Source of the DNA: Alteraurantiacibacter aquimixticola
GTDB taxonomy: Bacteria; Pseudomonadota; Alphaproteobacteria; Sphingomonadales; Sphingomonadaceae
Assembly: GCF_004965515.1 (NCBI RefSeq)
Contig: NZ_SSHH01000002.1
Coordinates: 516,840-580,839 of the forward strand
Direction: 5' to 3'
Length of the DNA stretch: 64,000 nt
Shown here: in pieces, positions 26,538 through 35,977 of the stretch
Numbering within the stretch: position 1 is the stretch's first letter
Layout: every line of letters begins with the position of its first letter
The notes under the pieces: model-generated
The model's input: only the letters and a program-made list of their open reading frames with translations
Database searches by the model: none
What the model was told of the DNA's origin: nothing
Position numbers and translations under genes: made by a program

Positions 26538-28685
26538 CTATTCTGGCGCTACCAGCCCCGTCCAATAGGCCAGGAAGCCCATGATATCAGCCGCTTCGGC
26601 AATCGCCTTGTCGGTCGGCTTGCCCGAGCCGTGGCCCGCGCGCGTCTCGATGCGGATCAGCTGCGGACGCTCGCCCAGCCCCGCTTCCTGAACGGCAGCG
26701 ATATATTTGAAGCTGTGTCCGGGCACCACGCGGTCATCCGTGTCTGCCGTCGTCACCAGCAGCGCGGGATAATCAACACCGCGCTGGATGTTGTGCAGCG
26801 GGGAATAGGCGCGCAGCACGCGGAAATCGTCCTCCCGGTCGGGATAACCGTAATCGTCCACCCAATAGCGGCCCGCAGTCCAGCGATCGAAACGCAGCAT
26901 ATCCATCACGCCCACGGCGGCATTGCCGGCGGCGAAAAGGTCCGGACGCTGGTTGCTGACCGCGCCCACCAGCAGCCCGCCATTGGAGCCGCCCTGGATC
27001 GCCAGCCCATCTGCCGGGGTGATCCCCTCGGCAATCAGGAATTCACCCGCTGCGATGAAATCGTCGAACACGTTCTGCTTGTTGTCGAGGCGCCCGGCAT
27101 CGTGCCACGCCTTGCCATATTCACCGCCGCCACGGATGTTCGCGACCACGAAGGCCCCGCCCGCCTGTGCCCAGGCCAGCCTGCTCGCCGAGAAGCCGGG
27201 GGTGAGCGAGATGTCGAAACCGCCATAGCCATAGAGCACGGTCGGCACCGCCTCCCCGCTCGCCGCCACATCGGCGCGGCGCAGGATGAACATGGGAACG
27301 CGCGTGCCGTCCTTGCTATCATAGAAGCGCTGCTCGACGGTGAAATCGTCCGGGTCGAAGGCGAGTTCAGGCTCGGCGAAAGTGCTGCGCTCACCCGTCG
27401 CCATGTCGAGGCGATAGATCGTCGGCGGGCAGTTGAAGCTGGTAAAGCTGTAGAAGGTCTCCGGATTGCCCGGACGGCCGGAGAAGCCGCCCACGCTGCC
27501 GATCCCGGCCAGTTCCACTTCGCCTGCCGCTTCGCCATCCAGCGTGTGGATGCGCGCGACCGAGCTTGCGTCCTGCAGATAGGACAGCACCAGCCTGTCA
27601 CCGACGATGGAGGCGCCATCGATCGGCTGCTCCGTTTCGGGCACTACCACTTCCCATTCCGGGCTCGCCGCGTCGAGATCGATCGCCAGCACGCGGTAGA
27701 GCGGTGCGTCCTTGTTGGTGACGAACCAGATCTTGCCACCCACGCTGTTCACCGCGCTCCAGGCATTGTCGAAGCCGGTCACCAGCGGGCGCGCCTGCCA
27801 GCCCCGCGTATCGCGTGCCGCGAGGTCGATCGCGCGCACCTCGTAGCGGGCATCGGTGCCCTTGGCGCTGGTGATGATCGCCCAGCGCCCGTCGCTGGTG
27901 ACGCTGGCGCTATGCCCTACTTCGCGGTCCTCGGGCGTGGCGAAGACCAGCTCATCCTCCGACTGCGGCGTGCCGAGGCGATGGAAATAGACCGCCTGGT
28001 CGTAATTCAGCGCCTGAAAGTCTTCGCCTTCCTCCGGTTCGGGGAAGCGCGAATAGAGGAAGCCCTCCTCACCCACCCAGGCAAGGTCGGTGAACTTGGC
28101 CCAGCGGATCTCGTCTTCCAGCGGCTCGCCGGTATCGACATCGAGCACGCGCAATATGCGCCAGTCGGTCCCGCCATCCTGTACGCTATAGAGCAGCTTC
28201 GACCCATCGGGCGAGGCGCGCCAGCCCGACAGCGCGGTCGCCCCGTCATCGGCCCATTCATTGGGGTCGATCAGCAGCCGCTGCTCGGCCTCCAGTCCTT
28301 CGCGCACATAGAGCGGGCTCTGGTTCTGCAGGCCGGTGTTGAAGGTGTAGAAATAGCGCCCGCCCCGTTCGACAGGCGTCGAATAGCGGGCGAAATCGAA
28401 AATCTCCCCCACGCGGGCGCGGAACCAGTCGCGCGCCGGCAGGCGGTCGAGATAAGCATTGGTTACCGCATTCTGCCGCTCGACCCAGTCGGCCACTTCG
28501 GGCGCGTTGCGGACATCCTCTTCCAGCCAGCGATAGGGATCGGCGATCTCCTCGCCGAACAGCGTTTCCACCACGTCGCCGCGGCGCGTCTCAGGATATG
28601 CAGGTGCAGTCATGTCCTGCGCGATAGCAGGGCTGGCCACGGCGGCAAGCAGCGAGATGGCGGCGATGGGCAAGCGATGGTTCAT
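26538..28685 (-). CDS. prolyl oligopeptidase, secreted (family S9A)
   Basis: 715 residues from the ATG at 28685. Signal peptide MNHRLPIAAISLLAAVASPAIAQ. A seven-bladed propeller (~75-440) follows the N-terminal segment TRRGDVVETLFGEEIADPYRWLE (quoted in part: ADPYRWLE). The alpha/beta-hydrolase domain has the nucleophile S567 in GGSNGG, Asp in TADTDDRV (~650) and H685 in RAGHGSGKP. It cleaves proline-containing peptides, here in the periplasm. A longer start at 28721 would add 12 residues without a signal role. It lies just downstream of the ribosomal-operon terminator. Confidence 0.92.
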   Translation of the reverse strand: MNHRLPIAAISLLAAVASPAIAQDMTAPAYPETRRGDVVETLFGEEIADPYRWLEEDVRNAPEVADWVERQNAVTNAYLDRLPARDWFRARVGEIFDFARYSTPVERGGRYFYTFNTGLQNQSPLYVREGLEAEQRLLIDPNEWADDGATALSGWRASPDGSKLLYSVQDGGTDWRILRVLDVDTGEPLEDEIRWAKFTDLAWVGEEGFLYSRFPEPEEGEDFQALNYDQAVYFHRLGTPQSEDELVFATPEDREVGHSASVTSDGRWAIITSAKGTDARYEVRAIDLAARDTRGWQARPLVTGFDNAWSAVNSVGGKIWFVTNKDAPLYRVLAIDLDAASPEWEVVVPETEQPIDGASIVGDRLVLSYLQDASSVARIHTLDGEAAGEVELAGIGSVGGFSGRPGNPETFYSFTSFNCPPTIYRLDMATGERSTFAEPELAFDPDDFTVEQRFYDSKDGTRVPMFILRRADVAASGEAVPTVLYGYGGFDISLTPGFSASRLAWAQAGGAFVVANIRGGGEYGKAWHDAGRLDNKQNVFDDFIAAGEFLIAEGITPADGLAIQGGSNGGLLVGAVSNQRPDLFAAGNAAVGVMDMLRFDRWTAGRYWVDDYGYPDREDDFRVLRAYSPLHNIQRGVDYPALLVTTADTDDRVVPGHSFKYIAAVQEAGLGERPQLIRIETRAGHGSGKPTDKAIAEAADIMGFLAYWTGLVAPE

Positions 28686-28760
28686 GGGCGGTGGAAGACC
28701 TTTCTGGCGAGAGGTTTCCAATGTAATCGCATGGCGGTGGGCCGCAAGCTTGGTCCCACG

Positions 28761-28797
28761 AAAAAGGGCCGCGTCCCTTGCAGGAGCGGCCCTTTTT
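28761..28797 (-). terminator. terminator of the alpha ribosomal operon
   Basis: On the minus strand a 12-bp stem (AAAAAGGGCCGC and complement) encloses a 13-base loop and ends in a run of T, 20 bases after the rplQ stop. It also separates the operon from the prolyl oligopeptidase gene. Confidence 0.85.
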
Positions 28798-28816
28798 GCG
28801 GGTATCGAAAACGCGA

Positions 28817-29236
28817 TCAGGCGTCTTCGTATTCGTCTGCGGTCATCACCGGGCCGCTGTCCTGGCCCTTCGCGTCCTCGTCACGGTCAACCAGTTCGAT
28901 CACGGCGATCGGAACGGCGTCCGAAGCGCGGATGCCGGCCTTGATGACGCGGGTGTAACCGCCGTCACGATCGGCATAGCGCTCTGCCAGGACCTCGAAG
29001 AGCTTCTTCAGCTGCGTCTCGTCGCCCAGGCGGCTCATGGCCAGGCGGCGGTTCGACAGGCCGCCACGCTTGGCCAGCGTGATCAGCTTTTCGACATAGG
29101 GGCGCAGTTCCTTGGCCTTGGCGACCGTGGTGGTGATCTGCTCGTGCTTGATCAGCGCGGCGGACATGTTGCGGAACAGCGCCTTGCGGTGCTGCGACTT
29201 GCGGCTCAGCTTGCGGCCGGAAATACCATGACGCAT
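28817..29236 (-). CDS. rplQ: 50S ribosomal protein L17
   Basis: 139 residues. N-terminal [20 protein letters not shown] is diagnostic for L17, which lies near the peptide exit tunnel. The C-terminal ~20 residues ([19 protein letters not shown]) are an acidic tail beyond the core. Last gene of the alpha operon, 91 bases after rpoA, followed by a strong terminator. Confidence 0.96.
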   Translation of the reverse strand: MRHGISGRKLSRKSQHRKALFRNMSAALIKHEQITTTVAKAKELRPYVEKLITLAKRGGLSNRRLAMSRLGDETQLKKLFEVLAERYADRDGGYTRVIKAGIRASDAVPIAVIELVDRDEDAKGQDSGPVMTADEYEDA

Positions 29237-29327
29237 TATACTTTACTCCAGTTCGTAAGGGGCCCGTGTCAGGTAGCCCAGTGCAGGCCGGAAGAAGGGG
29301 TCCGGCCCATGCCCCGTAGAGTGGCGT

Positions 29328-30383
29328 TTAGCCGAGCAGTTCCTGCTCCAGCTTCTTCGCCATTTCCTCGATGTTCTCAGGCGGCCATCCGGGGATGTCC
29401 ATGCCCAGACGCAGGCCCATGGAAGACAGCACTTCCTTGATCTCGTTGAGCGACTTGCGGCCGAAGTTCGGCGTGCGCAGCATCTCGGCTTCGGTCTTCT
29501 GGACCAGGTCGCCGATATAGATGATGTTGTCGTTCTTGAGGCAATTGGCCGAACGCACGGACAGTTCCAGCTCGTCCACCTTCTTGAGCAGGTAACGGTT
29601 GAGCTGGTTGGTGTCGCTTTCCTGCGGCTCCGCGGCCATGCCGATCATGGCGCTGGAAGGCTGCGGGATGCCGTCCTCGAAGTGGACGAACAGCGTCAGC
29701 TGGTCCTGCAGGATGCGCGCGGCATAGGCCACGGCGTCTTCCGGAGTGACGGTGCCGTCGGTCTCGACCGTCAGGCTCAGCTTGTCGAAGTCGAGTTCCT
29801 GGCCAACGCGGGCATTCTCGACCTTGTAGCTGACCTGCTTGATCGGCGAATACAGGCTGTCGACCGGGATCAGGCCGATCGGCGCATCGGCCGGGCGGTT
29901 GCTGACGGCAGGCGCATAGCCTTTGCCGGTGTCGGCGGTCAGTTCCATGTTCAGCGTCGCGCCCTCGTCCAGGTGGCACAGCACCAGGTCGGGGTTCATC
30001 ACTTCGATGTCACCGGTAACGGCGATGTCGCCGGCCTTCACTTCAGCCGGGCCGGTCATGGACAGCTGCAGGCGCTTGGGGCCTTCGCCTTCCATTTTCA
30101 GCGCGATCTGCTTCACGTTGAGGACGATATCGGTCACATCCTCACGCACGCCGGCGAGCGAGGAGAATTCGTGCAGCACGTTCTCGATCTTGATCGAGGT
30201 GATCGCGGCACCCTGAAGGCTGGACAGGAGGACGCGGCGCAGCGCGTTGCCCAACGTCAGGCCGTAACCGCGTTCCAGCGGCTCGGCAACGAAAGTGGTC
30301 TTGCGCTTCTTGTCGCCACCTTCCTTGATGTCGAGAGTGTTGGGCTTCTTGAGTTCCTGCCAGTTCTTCATATTGACGGACAT
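29328..30383 (-). CDS. rpoA: RNA polymerase alpha subunit
   Basis: 351 residues. The N-terminal assembly domain includes [21 protein letters not shown]. The C-terminal DNA- and activator-binding domain (~260-330) has ENCLKN-like [18 protein letters not shown] and the helix-hairpin-helix [15 protein letters not shown]. Full length. It lies between rpsK and rplQ as in most bacteria. Confidence 0.97.
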   Translation of the reverse strand: MSVNMKNWQELKKPNTLDIKEGGDKKRKTTFVAEPLERGYGLTLGNALRRVLLSSLQGAAITSIKIENVLHEFSSLAGVREDVTDIVLNVKQIALKMEGEGPKRLQLSMTGPAEVKAGDIAVTGDIEVMNPDLVLCHLDEGATLNMELTADTGKGYAPAVSNRPADAPIGLIPVDSLYSPIKQVSYKVENARVGQELDFDKLSLTVETDGTVTPEDAVAYAARILQDQLTLFVHFEDGIPQPSSAMIGMAAEPQESDTNQLNRYLLKKVDELELSVRSANCLKNDNIIYIGDLVQKTEAEMLRTPNFGRKSLNEIKEVLSSMGLRLGMDIPGWPPENIEEMAKKLEQELLG

Positions 30384-30503
30384 GGACTTCCCCTAAAGGT
30401 TGGTTTCGGCGGCATCGGCCGCAGGCGCTGGATGCGCCGCGGCCGATGCGAATGACTGTTTGCGAAGGCCGCCGAGCTCAGGCAGCCATCGCGGCAGGTT
30501 CGA

Positions 30504-30893
30504 TCAGACGCGACGGCGCTTGGACGGCCTCACGCCATTATGCGGAATCGGCGTGACGTCGCGGATGCTGGTGATGGTGAAGCCCACCGCCTGCAGCGCG
30601 CGAAGGGCGCTTTCACGGCCCGATCCGGGACCCTTGATCTCCACTTCCAGGGTGCGCACGCCGTGTTCGGCGGCCTTCTTGCCGGCGTCGTCCGCTGCCA
30701 CCTGTGCGGCATAGGGGGTCGACTTGCGGCTGCCCTTGAAGCCCATCATGCCCGCGGAGGACCAGCTGATCGCATTGCCCTGTGCATCGGTGATGGTGAT
30801 CATGGTGTTGTTGAAGCTGGCGTTGACGTGGGCAACACCGCTCGAAATGTTCTTCTTGTCGCGACGCCTAATGCGGCCGGGTTCGCGTGCCAT
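30504..30893 (-). CDS. rpsK: 30S ribosomal protein S11
   Basis: 129 residues. Recognised by [19 protein letters not shown] and the C-terminal [19 protein letters not shown]. It binds 16S rRNA in the platform. It lies 57 bases after rpsM and 120 before rpoA. Confidence 0.97.
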   Translation of the reverse strand: MAREPGRIRRRDKKNISSGVAHVNASFNNTMITITDAQGNAISWSSAGMMGFKGSRKSTPYAAQVAADDAGKKAAEHGVRTLEVEIKGPGSGRESALRALQAVGFTITSIRDVTPIPHNGVRPSKRRRV

Positions 30894-30950
30894 GTCTCGT
30901 ATTCCTCTTTATCTCGGAAGAAGGGAAAAGCCTTGGGACAAGCCCGAGGC

Positions 30951-31319
30951 TTACTTCTTCTTGCCGGCGATCGGCTTGGCCTTGCCCTTGCGGGTACGGG
31001 CGTTGGTGTGAGTGCGCTGACCGCGAACGGGCAAGCCCTTGCGATGACGCAGGCCGCGATAGCAGGCCAGGTCCATCAGGCGCTTGATGTTCATTGCGGT
31101 GTCGCGGCGAAGGTCACCTTCGACAGTGTAGTCGGCGTCGATCGCTTCACGGATCTGCAGAACTTCGGCGTCGGTCAGGTCCTGCACGCGGCGGGAATGA
31201 TCGATGCCCAGCTTGTCGGCGATCTTCTTCGCCGTGGTCGGGCCGATACCGTGAATATAGGTGAGCGCCACGATAACGCGCTTGTTGGTGGGGATGTTTA
31301 CCCCGGCAATACGAGCCAC
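30951..31319 (-). CDS. rpsM: 30S ribosomal protein S13
   Basis: 122 residues. [20 protein letters not shown] with the helix-turn-helix [18 protein letters not shown], and a basic C-terminal tail ([12 protein letters not shown]) that contacts P-site tRNA. It is the first gene of the alpha operon, preceded by a 323-base gap with candidate promoters and a leader hairpin. Confidence 0.97.
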   Translation of the reverse strand: MARIAGVNIPTNKRVIVALTYIHGIGPTTAKKIADKLGIDHSRRVQDLTDAEVLQIREAIDADYTVEGDLRRDTAMNIKRLMDLACYRGLRHRKGLPVRGQRTHTNARTRKGKAKPIAGKKK

Positions 31320-31337
31320 TTAAATCTCCTGCTCCAC

Positions 31338-31366
31338 AGGGGCCATGATCCTTAAGGACCGCCCCT
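31338..31366 (-). promoter_or_regulatory. leader hairpin before rpsM
   Basis: AGGGGC and GCCCCT pair around a segment containing CCTTAAGG, about 20 bases before the rpsM start. In E. coli the alpha operon leader is bound by S4 to block translation; this hairpin sits in the comparable place. The role here is only an inference, and the S4 gene is not in this window. Confidence 0.3.
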
Positions 31367-31490
31367 ATCTCATAGCGTTGCTTCAATCCGTTCGCGCGGG
31401 CACCGAAGCCCTAACGGCAATAAGTCCGGATGGCGCGCATCTGTGGCTGCCGCCTGCCGGACCGGTTTCCGATTAAACGAATGGGAGCCG

Positions 31491-31519
31491 CAAGTAGGGT
31501 GATTCGCCCCTCGCGTCAA
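31491..31519 (-). promoter_or_regulatory. candidate promoter P2 of the alpha operon
   Basis: TTGACG (31519-31514), 17-base spacer, TACTTG (31496-31491) on the minus strand. The -35 is good and the -10 weak. Confidence 0.35.
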
Positions 31520-31579
31520 GCGCGCAAAGGAGCCGCAGGAAAATTCCCACGCCCCTTCTGATGCGACCTTGTATCGTAA

Positions 31580-31608
31580 ACTATAGCGCGGCCTTGCGCC
31601 GCAGTCAA
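31580..31608 (-). promoter_or_regulatory. candidate promoter P1 of the alpha operon
   Basis: TTGACT (31608-31603), exactly 17 bases, TATAGT (31585-31580) on the minus strand: a near-consensus housekeeping promoter. It lies 60 bases after the SRPBCC stop and ~255 bases before rpsM. The spacer contains the inverted repeat GCGGC-gcaag-GCCGC. The gap 31320-31642 holds the two promoters, the leader hairpin and no gene. Confidence 0.6.
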
Positions 31609-31642
31609 AACAGCTTGTGAAAATCCGTTTACCTGTCCTTGG

Positions 31643-32182
31643 TCATACCGCTCCGCCCAAGGCTTCAACGAGCCCGCCAAGGAACTCCGCCTGCACGCTG
31701 TCTACCACCGGGGCCAGCTCCCCGAGCGGCAGGCGCGACTGGCCGCCGATCACGTAATCCCAGGTGATCTGCGTCCCCGCATCGACCTCTGCCAGCGTGA
31801 CGGTGAGCGTGCCCGCCAGCCCTTCGGATTGCAGCGGTCCAAGCGCGCCGACCATGCGCAACGTCCGGCCGGGCATGACCATCACGACGCGCGCATGCTC
31901 TGCCGAACCAGGCGCGCCGCCGGCAGGATCGGGAATAACTTCGCAGAAACAGCCGCCCGCCACCGGGTTGAGCGACATGTTGGCGGAGTTGTCCGACCAG
32001 CTGTGGCTCCACCAGTGCTGCGGCTCGATGAGCATGGCCCAGGTCGCAGCGGGATCGGCAGCGACCACGGCCGTGTGCGTGGAGGCAAAGCCGCCGGTCT
32101 CGGACGGCACCACCTCTGCCGTAGCGGATGTGGCGAAGCTCGCCGGCAAGGCCGCCGCCAGCGCAAACATCGATCGTCTCAT
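31643..32182 (-). CDS. secreted SRPBCC (START-like) protein
   Basis: 179 residues. Signal peptide MRRSMFALAAALPASFATSATA. The mature part looks like an SRPBCC/polyketide-cyclase-like ligand-binding domain (TAVVAADPAATWAMLIEPQHWWSHSWSD at its start, given in part as ATWAMLIEPQHWW; TWDYVIGG; C-terminal helix FLGGLVEALGG). It sits between adk and rpsM, inside the ribosomal-protein region, where it is not part of the standard gene order. Its substrate is unknown. Confidence 0.7.
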   Translation of the reverse strand: MRRSMFALAAALPASFATSATAEVVPSETGGFASTHTAVVAADPAATWAMLIEPQHWWSHSWSDNSANMSLNPVAGGCFCEVIPDPAGGAPGSAEHARVVMVMPGRTLRMVGALGPLQSEGLAGTLTVTLAEVDAGTQITWDYVIGGQSRLPLGELAPVVDSVQAEFLGGLVEALGGAV

Positions 32183-32263
32183 GAAAACATCTCCGGCCGG
32201 ATCATCCCGCCGGAAATGCTACCACCCCGCCCCCGATTGGCAAGCGAGGTGCGTGCAGCGCGT

Positions 32264-32911
32264 TCAGCCGCGCAGCACCGCCTCGATTTCCGTCGTCACA
32301 TCGTCGATCGGCGCCATGCCGTCCACGCGGGTGACGAGGTCGCGCTGCTCGTAATAGGGCAGGATTGGTGCGGTCTTGGCGCGATATTCCTGCATCCGCT
32401 TACGTACCGTTTCCTCATTGTCGTCCGGACGGCGCTTGAATTCGGTGGAACCGCACTTGTCGCACACGTCCGCTTTCGCAGGCAGCTTGAAAGTGTCATG
32501 ATAACCCTCGCCGCAATTGGCGCAGGTGAAGCGGCCGGTAATGCGTTCGACCAGCGCATCCTCATCCACCGCCAGTTCGATGACGTGGTCGAGCTTGCGG
32601 CCATGCTTGGCGAGCAGTTCGTCGAGCGACACGGCCTGCGCCTCGGTGCGCGGATAGCCATCGAAAATCGCGCCGACTTCCTCGCCCATGGCGGTCAGCT
32701 CGGCATCGATCAGGGCGGAGACGATCTCGTCGGAGACCAGCTCACCGCGATCCATCACTTCCTTGGCCTTGATGCCGACGGGCGTCTGGGCCTTCACCGC
32801 GGCGCGCAGCATGTCGCCAGTCGACAGCTGGCGCATGCCGTGATGCTCCACCAGCAGGTGGGCCTGCGTGCCCTTGCCCGCTCCCGGAGGACCCAGAAGG
32901 ATAATATTCAT
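32264..32911 (-). CDS. adk: adenylate kinase (zinc-type)
   Basis: 215 residues. P-loop G7-P-P-G-A-G-K-G14, NMP-binding DGYPRTEAQ, and a LID domain with C-A-N-C and C-D-K-C, the four-cysteine zinc-binding form. It interconverts AMP, ADP and ATP. Start 32911 is preceded by an AAGGA-type site. It follows secY by 44 bases, the classic secY-adk order. A longer open frame reaching 33364 is out of phase in secY. Confidence 0.96.
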   Translation of the reverse strand: MNIILLGPPGAGKGTQAHLLVEHHGMRQLSTGDMLRAAVKAQTPVGIKAKEVMDRGELVSDEIVSALIDAELTAMGEEVGAIFDGYPRTEAQAVSLDELLAKHGRKLDHVIELAVDEDALVERITGRFTCANCGEGYHDTFKLPAKADVCDKCGSTEFKRRPDDNEETVRKRMQEYRAKTAPILPYYEQRDLVTRVDGMAPIDDVTTEIEAVLRG

Positions 32912-32955
32912 GTCTGCGAAGCTCCCCCAGTACCAGTAGCTGCCCGTCGCGCCGA

Positions 32956-34320
32956 TTAGCGCATCCGGCCCTTCAGCTTGGCCTTCTTGATAAGGTCTCC
33001 ATACTGGTGCGCCAAGAGATGCGATTGGATCTGGCTGATCGTATCCACCGTCACATTTACCACGATCAGCAGGCTGGTGCCGCCCAGGAACAGGGTGAAG
33101 CCGGTCTGCCGCAGCGCCCATTCGGGAAACACGCAGACGATGGTGAGATAGATCGCGCCGACCACCGTGATGCGCGTCAGCACATAATCGAGATATTCGG
33201 CGGTGCGCTTGCCCGGGCGAATGCCGGGAATGAAGCCGCCATTCTTCTTCAGGTTGTCTGCCGTATCCTCCGGGTTGAAGACCACGGCGGTGTAGAAGAA
33301 GCAGAAGAAGATGATGCCGATGGCATAGAGGCCGAGATAGATCGGCTGCCCCGGCGCCAGCCACTGGTTCAGCGTCTGGATGACATTGTAGAAAGTGCTG
33401 TCGCTCTGCACCGAACTGCCGGCGAACTGGCTGATCGTCAGCGGCAGCAGCAGCAGCGAGCTGGCGAAGATCGGCGGGATCACGCCGGCGGTGTTGAGCT
33501 TGAGCGGCAGATGCGAACGATCCGCCTGCATGCCGCCATGCTGCGTCGCGCGCTTGGGATACTGGATCAGCAGGCGGCGCTGCGCACGCTCCATGAAGCA
33601 GATAAACAGGATCAGTACCACGACCATGGCGATGATTCCGATCACCGTGCCATTGCCGATCGAGCCCTCGGAATAGCCCGAGAACAGGTTCGAGGTAAAA
33701 GTCGGGAACTGGGCGACGATGCCCGCCATGATGATCAGCGACACGCCGTTGCCGATGCCGCGCGAGGTGATCTGCTCACCCAGCCACAGCAGGAACATGG
33801 TACCGCCGACCAGCGAGATAACTGCGCCGACGCGGAACATATAGCCCGGCTCCACTACCGCCTGCATGCCGCTCTGCGCGCCATAGGCCTCGAGGCCCGC
33901 AGCCAGGAACCAGCCCTGGATCGCGCAGAGGAACACCGTGCCATAGCGGGTGTACTGGTTGAGCTTCTTGCGCCCCGCCTCGCCTTCCTTCTTCAGCGCC
34001 ATCAGGCTGGGATGCAGCGAGGCGGCAAGCTGGATGACGATGGAAGCGGTAATGTAGGGCATGACGCCGAGCGCGATGAGGCTCATGCGCTCAAGGCTGC
34101 CGCCCGAAAAAGTGTTGAACAGGTCGACGAAACCGCCCTGCAGCTGGTCGTAAAGCGTTTCCAGGATCAGCGGGTTCACGCCCGGAAGCGGGATGAAGCT
34201 GAGGAAGCGGAATACGATCAGCGCACCGATGGTGAACCAGATACGCTGGCGCAGCTCGGTCGCTTGGCTGAAATTGGCGAAGCTCAGCGAGCTGGCGATA
34301 TTGTCGGCGCGTGATGCCAT
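32956..34320 (-). CDS. secY: preprotein translocase subunit SecY
   Basis: 454 residues with ten membrane segments; FRFLSFIPLPGVNP, the plug region near residue 70, and YPKRATQHGGMQADRSHLPLKLN (given in part: HLPLKLNTAGVIPPIFASS) are family signatures. It forms the Sec channel for protein export. It follows rplO by 105 bases. Confidence 0.97.
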   Translation of the reverse strand: MASRADNIASSLSFANFSQATELRQRIWFTIGALIVFRFLSFIPLPGVNPLILETLYDQLQGGFVDLFNTFSGGSLERMSLIALGVMPYITASIVIQLAASLHPSLMALKKEGEAGRKKLNQYTRYGTVFLCAIQGWFLAAGLEAYGAQSGMQAVVEPGYMFRVGAVISLVGGTMFLLWLGEQITSRGIGNGVSLIIMAGIVAQFPTFTSNLFSGYSEGSIGNGTVIGIIAMVVVLILFICFMERAQRRLLIQYPKRATQHGGMQADRSHLPLKLNTAGVIPPIFASSLLLLPLTISQFAGSSVQSDSTFYNVIQTLNQWLAPGQPIYLGLYAIGIIFFCFFYTAVVFNPEDTADNLKKNGGFIPGIRPGKRTAEYLDYVLTRITVVGAIYLTIVCVFPEWALRQTGFTLFLGGTSLLIVVNVTVDTISQIQSHLLAHQYGDLIKKAKLKGRMR

Positions 34321-34425
34321 TGAAACGTCTTCATCCCGGAAATTACGCCGGACCCTCCCCGGCTCAGGAAGGTTAGATAGGGACGCGCGGGCCCGATGTC
34401 GAACCCGCGCGCGCCCTTTTTCCGA

Positions 34426-34956
34426 TTATTTGCTTGCAGCCTTGTTCGCTTCGCGGCGAGCAGCCTTCTTCTCATGCTCGGGCTGGCCAAGGTCGATCAC
34501 CTCGACAGAACCACCGGCCTTTTCGACCGCGGCGACGGCGCCCTTGGAGGCACCGGCTACCTTGAAGCTGACCTTGGCAGAGATTTCACCCTTGCCCAGC
34601 AGGCGCACGCCGTCCTTGCCGCCACGGGCTACGCCGGCAGCCTGCAACGCCTCGTGGTCGATAACCTTCTTGCCGTCGAGCTTCTTGCTGTCGATCAGCT
34701 TCTGGATCATGCCGATGTTGACCTCGGCATAGTCCTTGCCGAACGGATTGTTGAAGCCGCGCTTCGGCAGGCGCATGTGCAGCGGCATCTGGCCGCCTTC
34801 AAAGCCCTTGATGGCCACGCCCGAACGGCTCTTCTGGCCCTTCTGGCCACGGCCGGCGGTCTTGCCCTTGCCCGAACCGATGCCGCGTCCCACGCGGATG
34901 CGGTTCTTGCGGGCGCCGGAATTGTCGCGGATGTCGTTGAGTTTCATGGTGTGCAC
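34426..34956 (-). CDS. rplO: 50S ribosomal protein L15
   Basis: 176 residues. [37 protein letters not shown] is the L15 start ([17 protein letters not shown] quoted). The C-terminus ([18 protein letters not shown]) is about 30 residues longer than in E. coli. It is separated from rpmD by a sulfotransferase gene and has its own candidate promoter. An ATG at codon 4 is also possible. Confidence 0.95.
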   Translation of the reverse strand: MHTMKLNDIRDNSGARKNRIRVGRGIGSGKGKTAGRGQKGQKSRSGVAIKGFEGGQMPLHMRLPKRGFNNPFGKDYAEVNIGMIQKLIDSKKLDGKKVIDHEALQAAGVARGGKDGVRLLGKGEISAKVSFKVAGASKGAVAAVEKAGGSVEVIDLGQPEHEKKAARREANKAASK

Positions 34957-34995
34957 TCGCTTTCGCTGTTGTTCGCGCTGTGTTGGAAGGGGCCG

Positions 34996-35024
34996 CCCCT
35001 AGGTGACCGGCAGCTCAATGTCAA
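34996..35024 (-). promoter_or_regulatory. candidate promoter of rplO-secY-adk
   Basis: TTGACA (35024-35019), 17-base spacer, TAGGGG (35001-34996) on the minus strand, about 40 bases before the rplO start. The -35 is perfect and the -10 poor. A restart here would make sense after the inserted sulfotransferase gene. Confidence 0.45.
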
Positions 35025-35075
35025 AGCCGAAATGTAACACAGCGAACTTTGCAGCAATCGCCGGTACTTCGCCGC

Positions 35076-35846
35076 TCAGCCGCCTGCCTGCAACTTTCTG
35101 CCGACTTTGGCGAGTAACGAGTTCGAAGACGCCTGCACTATGAATCGTTCAGCCCACTCGTCGTTGCGAGAGCTCGATTGTTTCGTGGTCGGCGGTGCCG
35201 CGACCGGAGCAAACTTCCCAATGTCCGCAAAGGATGCGATGCGCATCAAGGTGTCAGGGAGGGAGAACGCAACCTGGTTGAACTCGACCCTCAAAGGCAG
35301 GATGTCGCGTGCGGCAAAGAAGTCCTCCCACGCAGCAGTCTGGAAGGCGATATGGTCGAGGCTGGACCGGATACTGTTATAGGAATAGCGCGGCTCCACC
35401 GCGTTGCCTTCCTGACCCGAAATCCACATGCCGGTCTGCCGCGCAACCGCCATCGAGATAGCTTGCTTCAGGATGTTCGCCCGACAGATATGCAGGAAGT
35501 GCGGGTCCGGAAACAGCTCGAACAATGCTTCAGGCCCGCCCAGAACCGCCATTTGGTCATAATGCAGCTTGATCGAAAACACGCCATTGCGCGACGTCCG
35601 GCGAGCCATGATTGCGCGCAGGACATCTGCCGGCTCTTGCTTGCCGGTCAATTCGCGCCAATGGGCGAAATTGCCCGGCTGACAATACTCATAAGGCACA
35701 CCCATCGCGCCGGTCGCAGCCATCGAATGACCAAGCATGTGGCCGCCCGTGCGCGGCGTGGAGGCGATAATCAGCGTCTTGGTTGGCGTCGCCAGCCCAT
35801 CATCGACATCTTCTTTTGCGTCGAATTGCTGCTGGTAGAGCTTCAT
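35076..35846 (-). CDS. Stf0-like sulfotransferase inside the spc operon
   Basis: 256 residues, no signal peptide. The N-terminal TLIIASTPRTGGHMLGHSM is the 5'-phosphosulfate-binding loop of PAPS-dependent sulfotransferases, and GVPYEY and HICRANILKQAISMAVARQTG fit the Stf0/LPS-sulfotransferase type (trehalose or polysaccharide acceptors). The C-terminal part TTKQSSSRNDEWAERF fits the 3'-phosphate-binding end. The acceptor cannot be predicted. It lies between rpmD and rplO, on the same strand, which splits the usual rpmD-rplO pair. Hairpins lie upstream (35905-36010) and a promoter for rplO downstream. Confidence 0.78.
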   Translation of the reverse strand: MKLYQQQFDAKEDVDDGLATPTKTLIIASTPRTGGHMLGHSMAATGAMGVPYEYCQPGNFAHWRELTGKQEPADVLRAIMARRTSRNGVFSIKLHYDQMAVLGGPEALFELFPDPHFLHICRANILKQAISMAVARQTGMWISGQEGNAVEPRYSYNSIRSSLDHIAFQTAAWEDFFAARDILPLRVEFNQVAFSLPDTLMRIASFADIGKFAPVAAPPTTKQSSSRNDEWAERFIVQASSNSLLAKVGRKLQAGG

Positions 35847-35904
35847 CCCGCAAGCACTTCCTTCCCGAAACCCGGAGCCGCAGTTTCATAGGTCAGAAGA
35901 GGTG

Positions 35905-35922
35905 CTCTCGCAATTGCGAGAG
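35905..35922. promoter_or_regulatory. perfect 18-bp palindrome upstream of the sulfotransferase
   Basis: CTCTCGCAATTGCGAGAG, 58 bases before the sulfotransferase start. Perfect twofold symmetry suggests an operator for a dimeric regulator; no regulator is known. Confidence 0.35.
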
Positions 35923-35946
35923 AGGCGCAGCGCGCCATAAACGAGA

Positions 35947-35977
35947 CGGGACCACGCGACTATGCCGCGCGGTCCCG
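35947..35977 (-). terminator. hairpin after rpmD, possible terminator
   Basis: On the minus strand CGGGACC-g-CGCG pairs with CGCG-t-GGTCCCG across a G.U wobble, 12 pairs in all, followed by TCTCGTTT. A second perfect hairpin (GCAGGAA/TTCCTGC, 35992-36010) comes first after the rpmD stop. The T tail is short, so termination may be partial. Confidence 0.45.

Noticed and set aside
26505-28958. 817-codon plus-strand frame opposite the prolyl oligopeptidase
   Set aside because: The real gene on the other strand has signal peptide and catalytic triad; the antisense product shows no motif.
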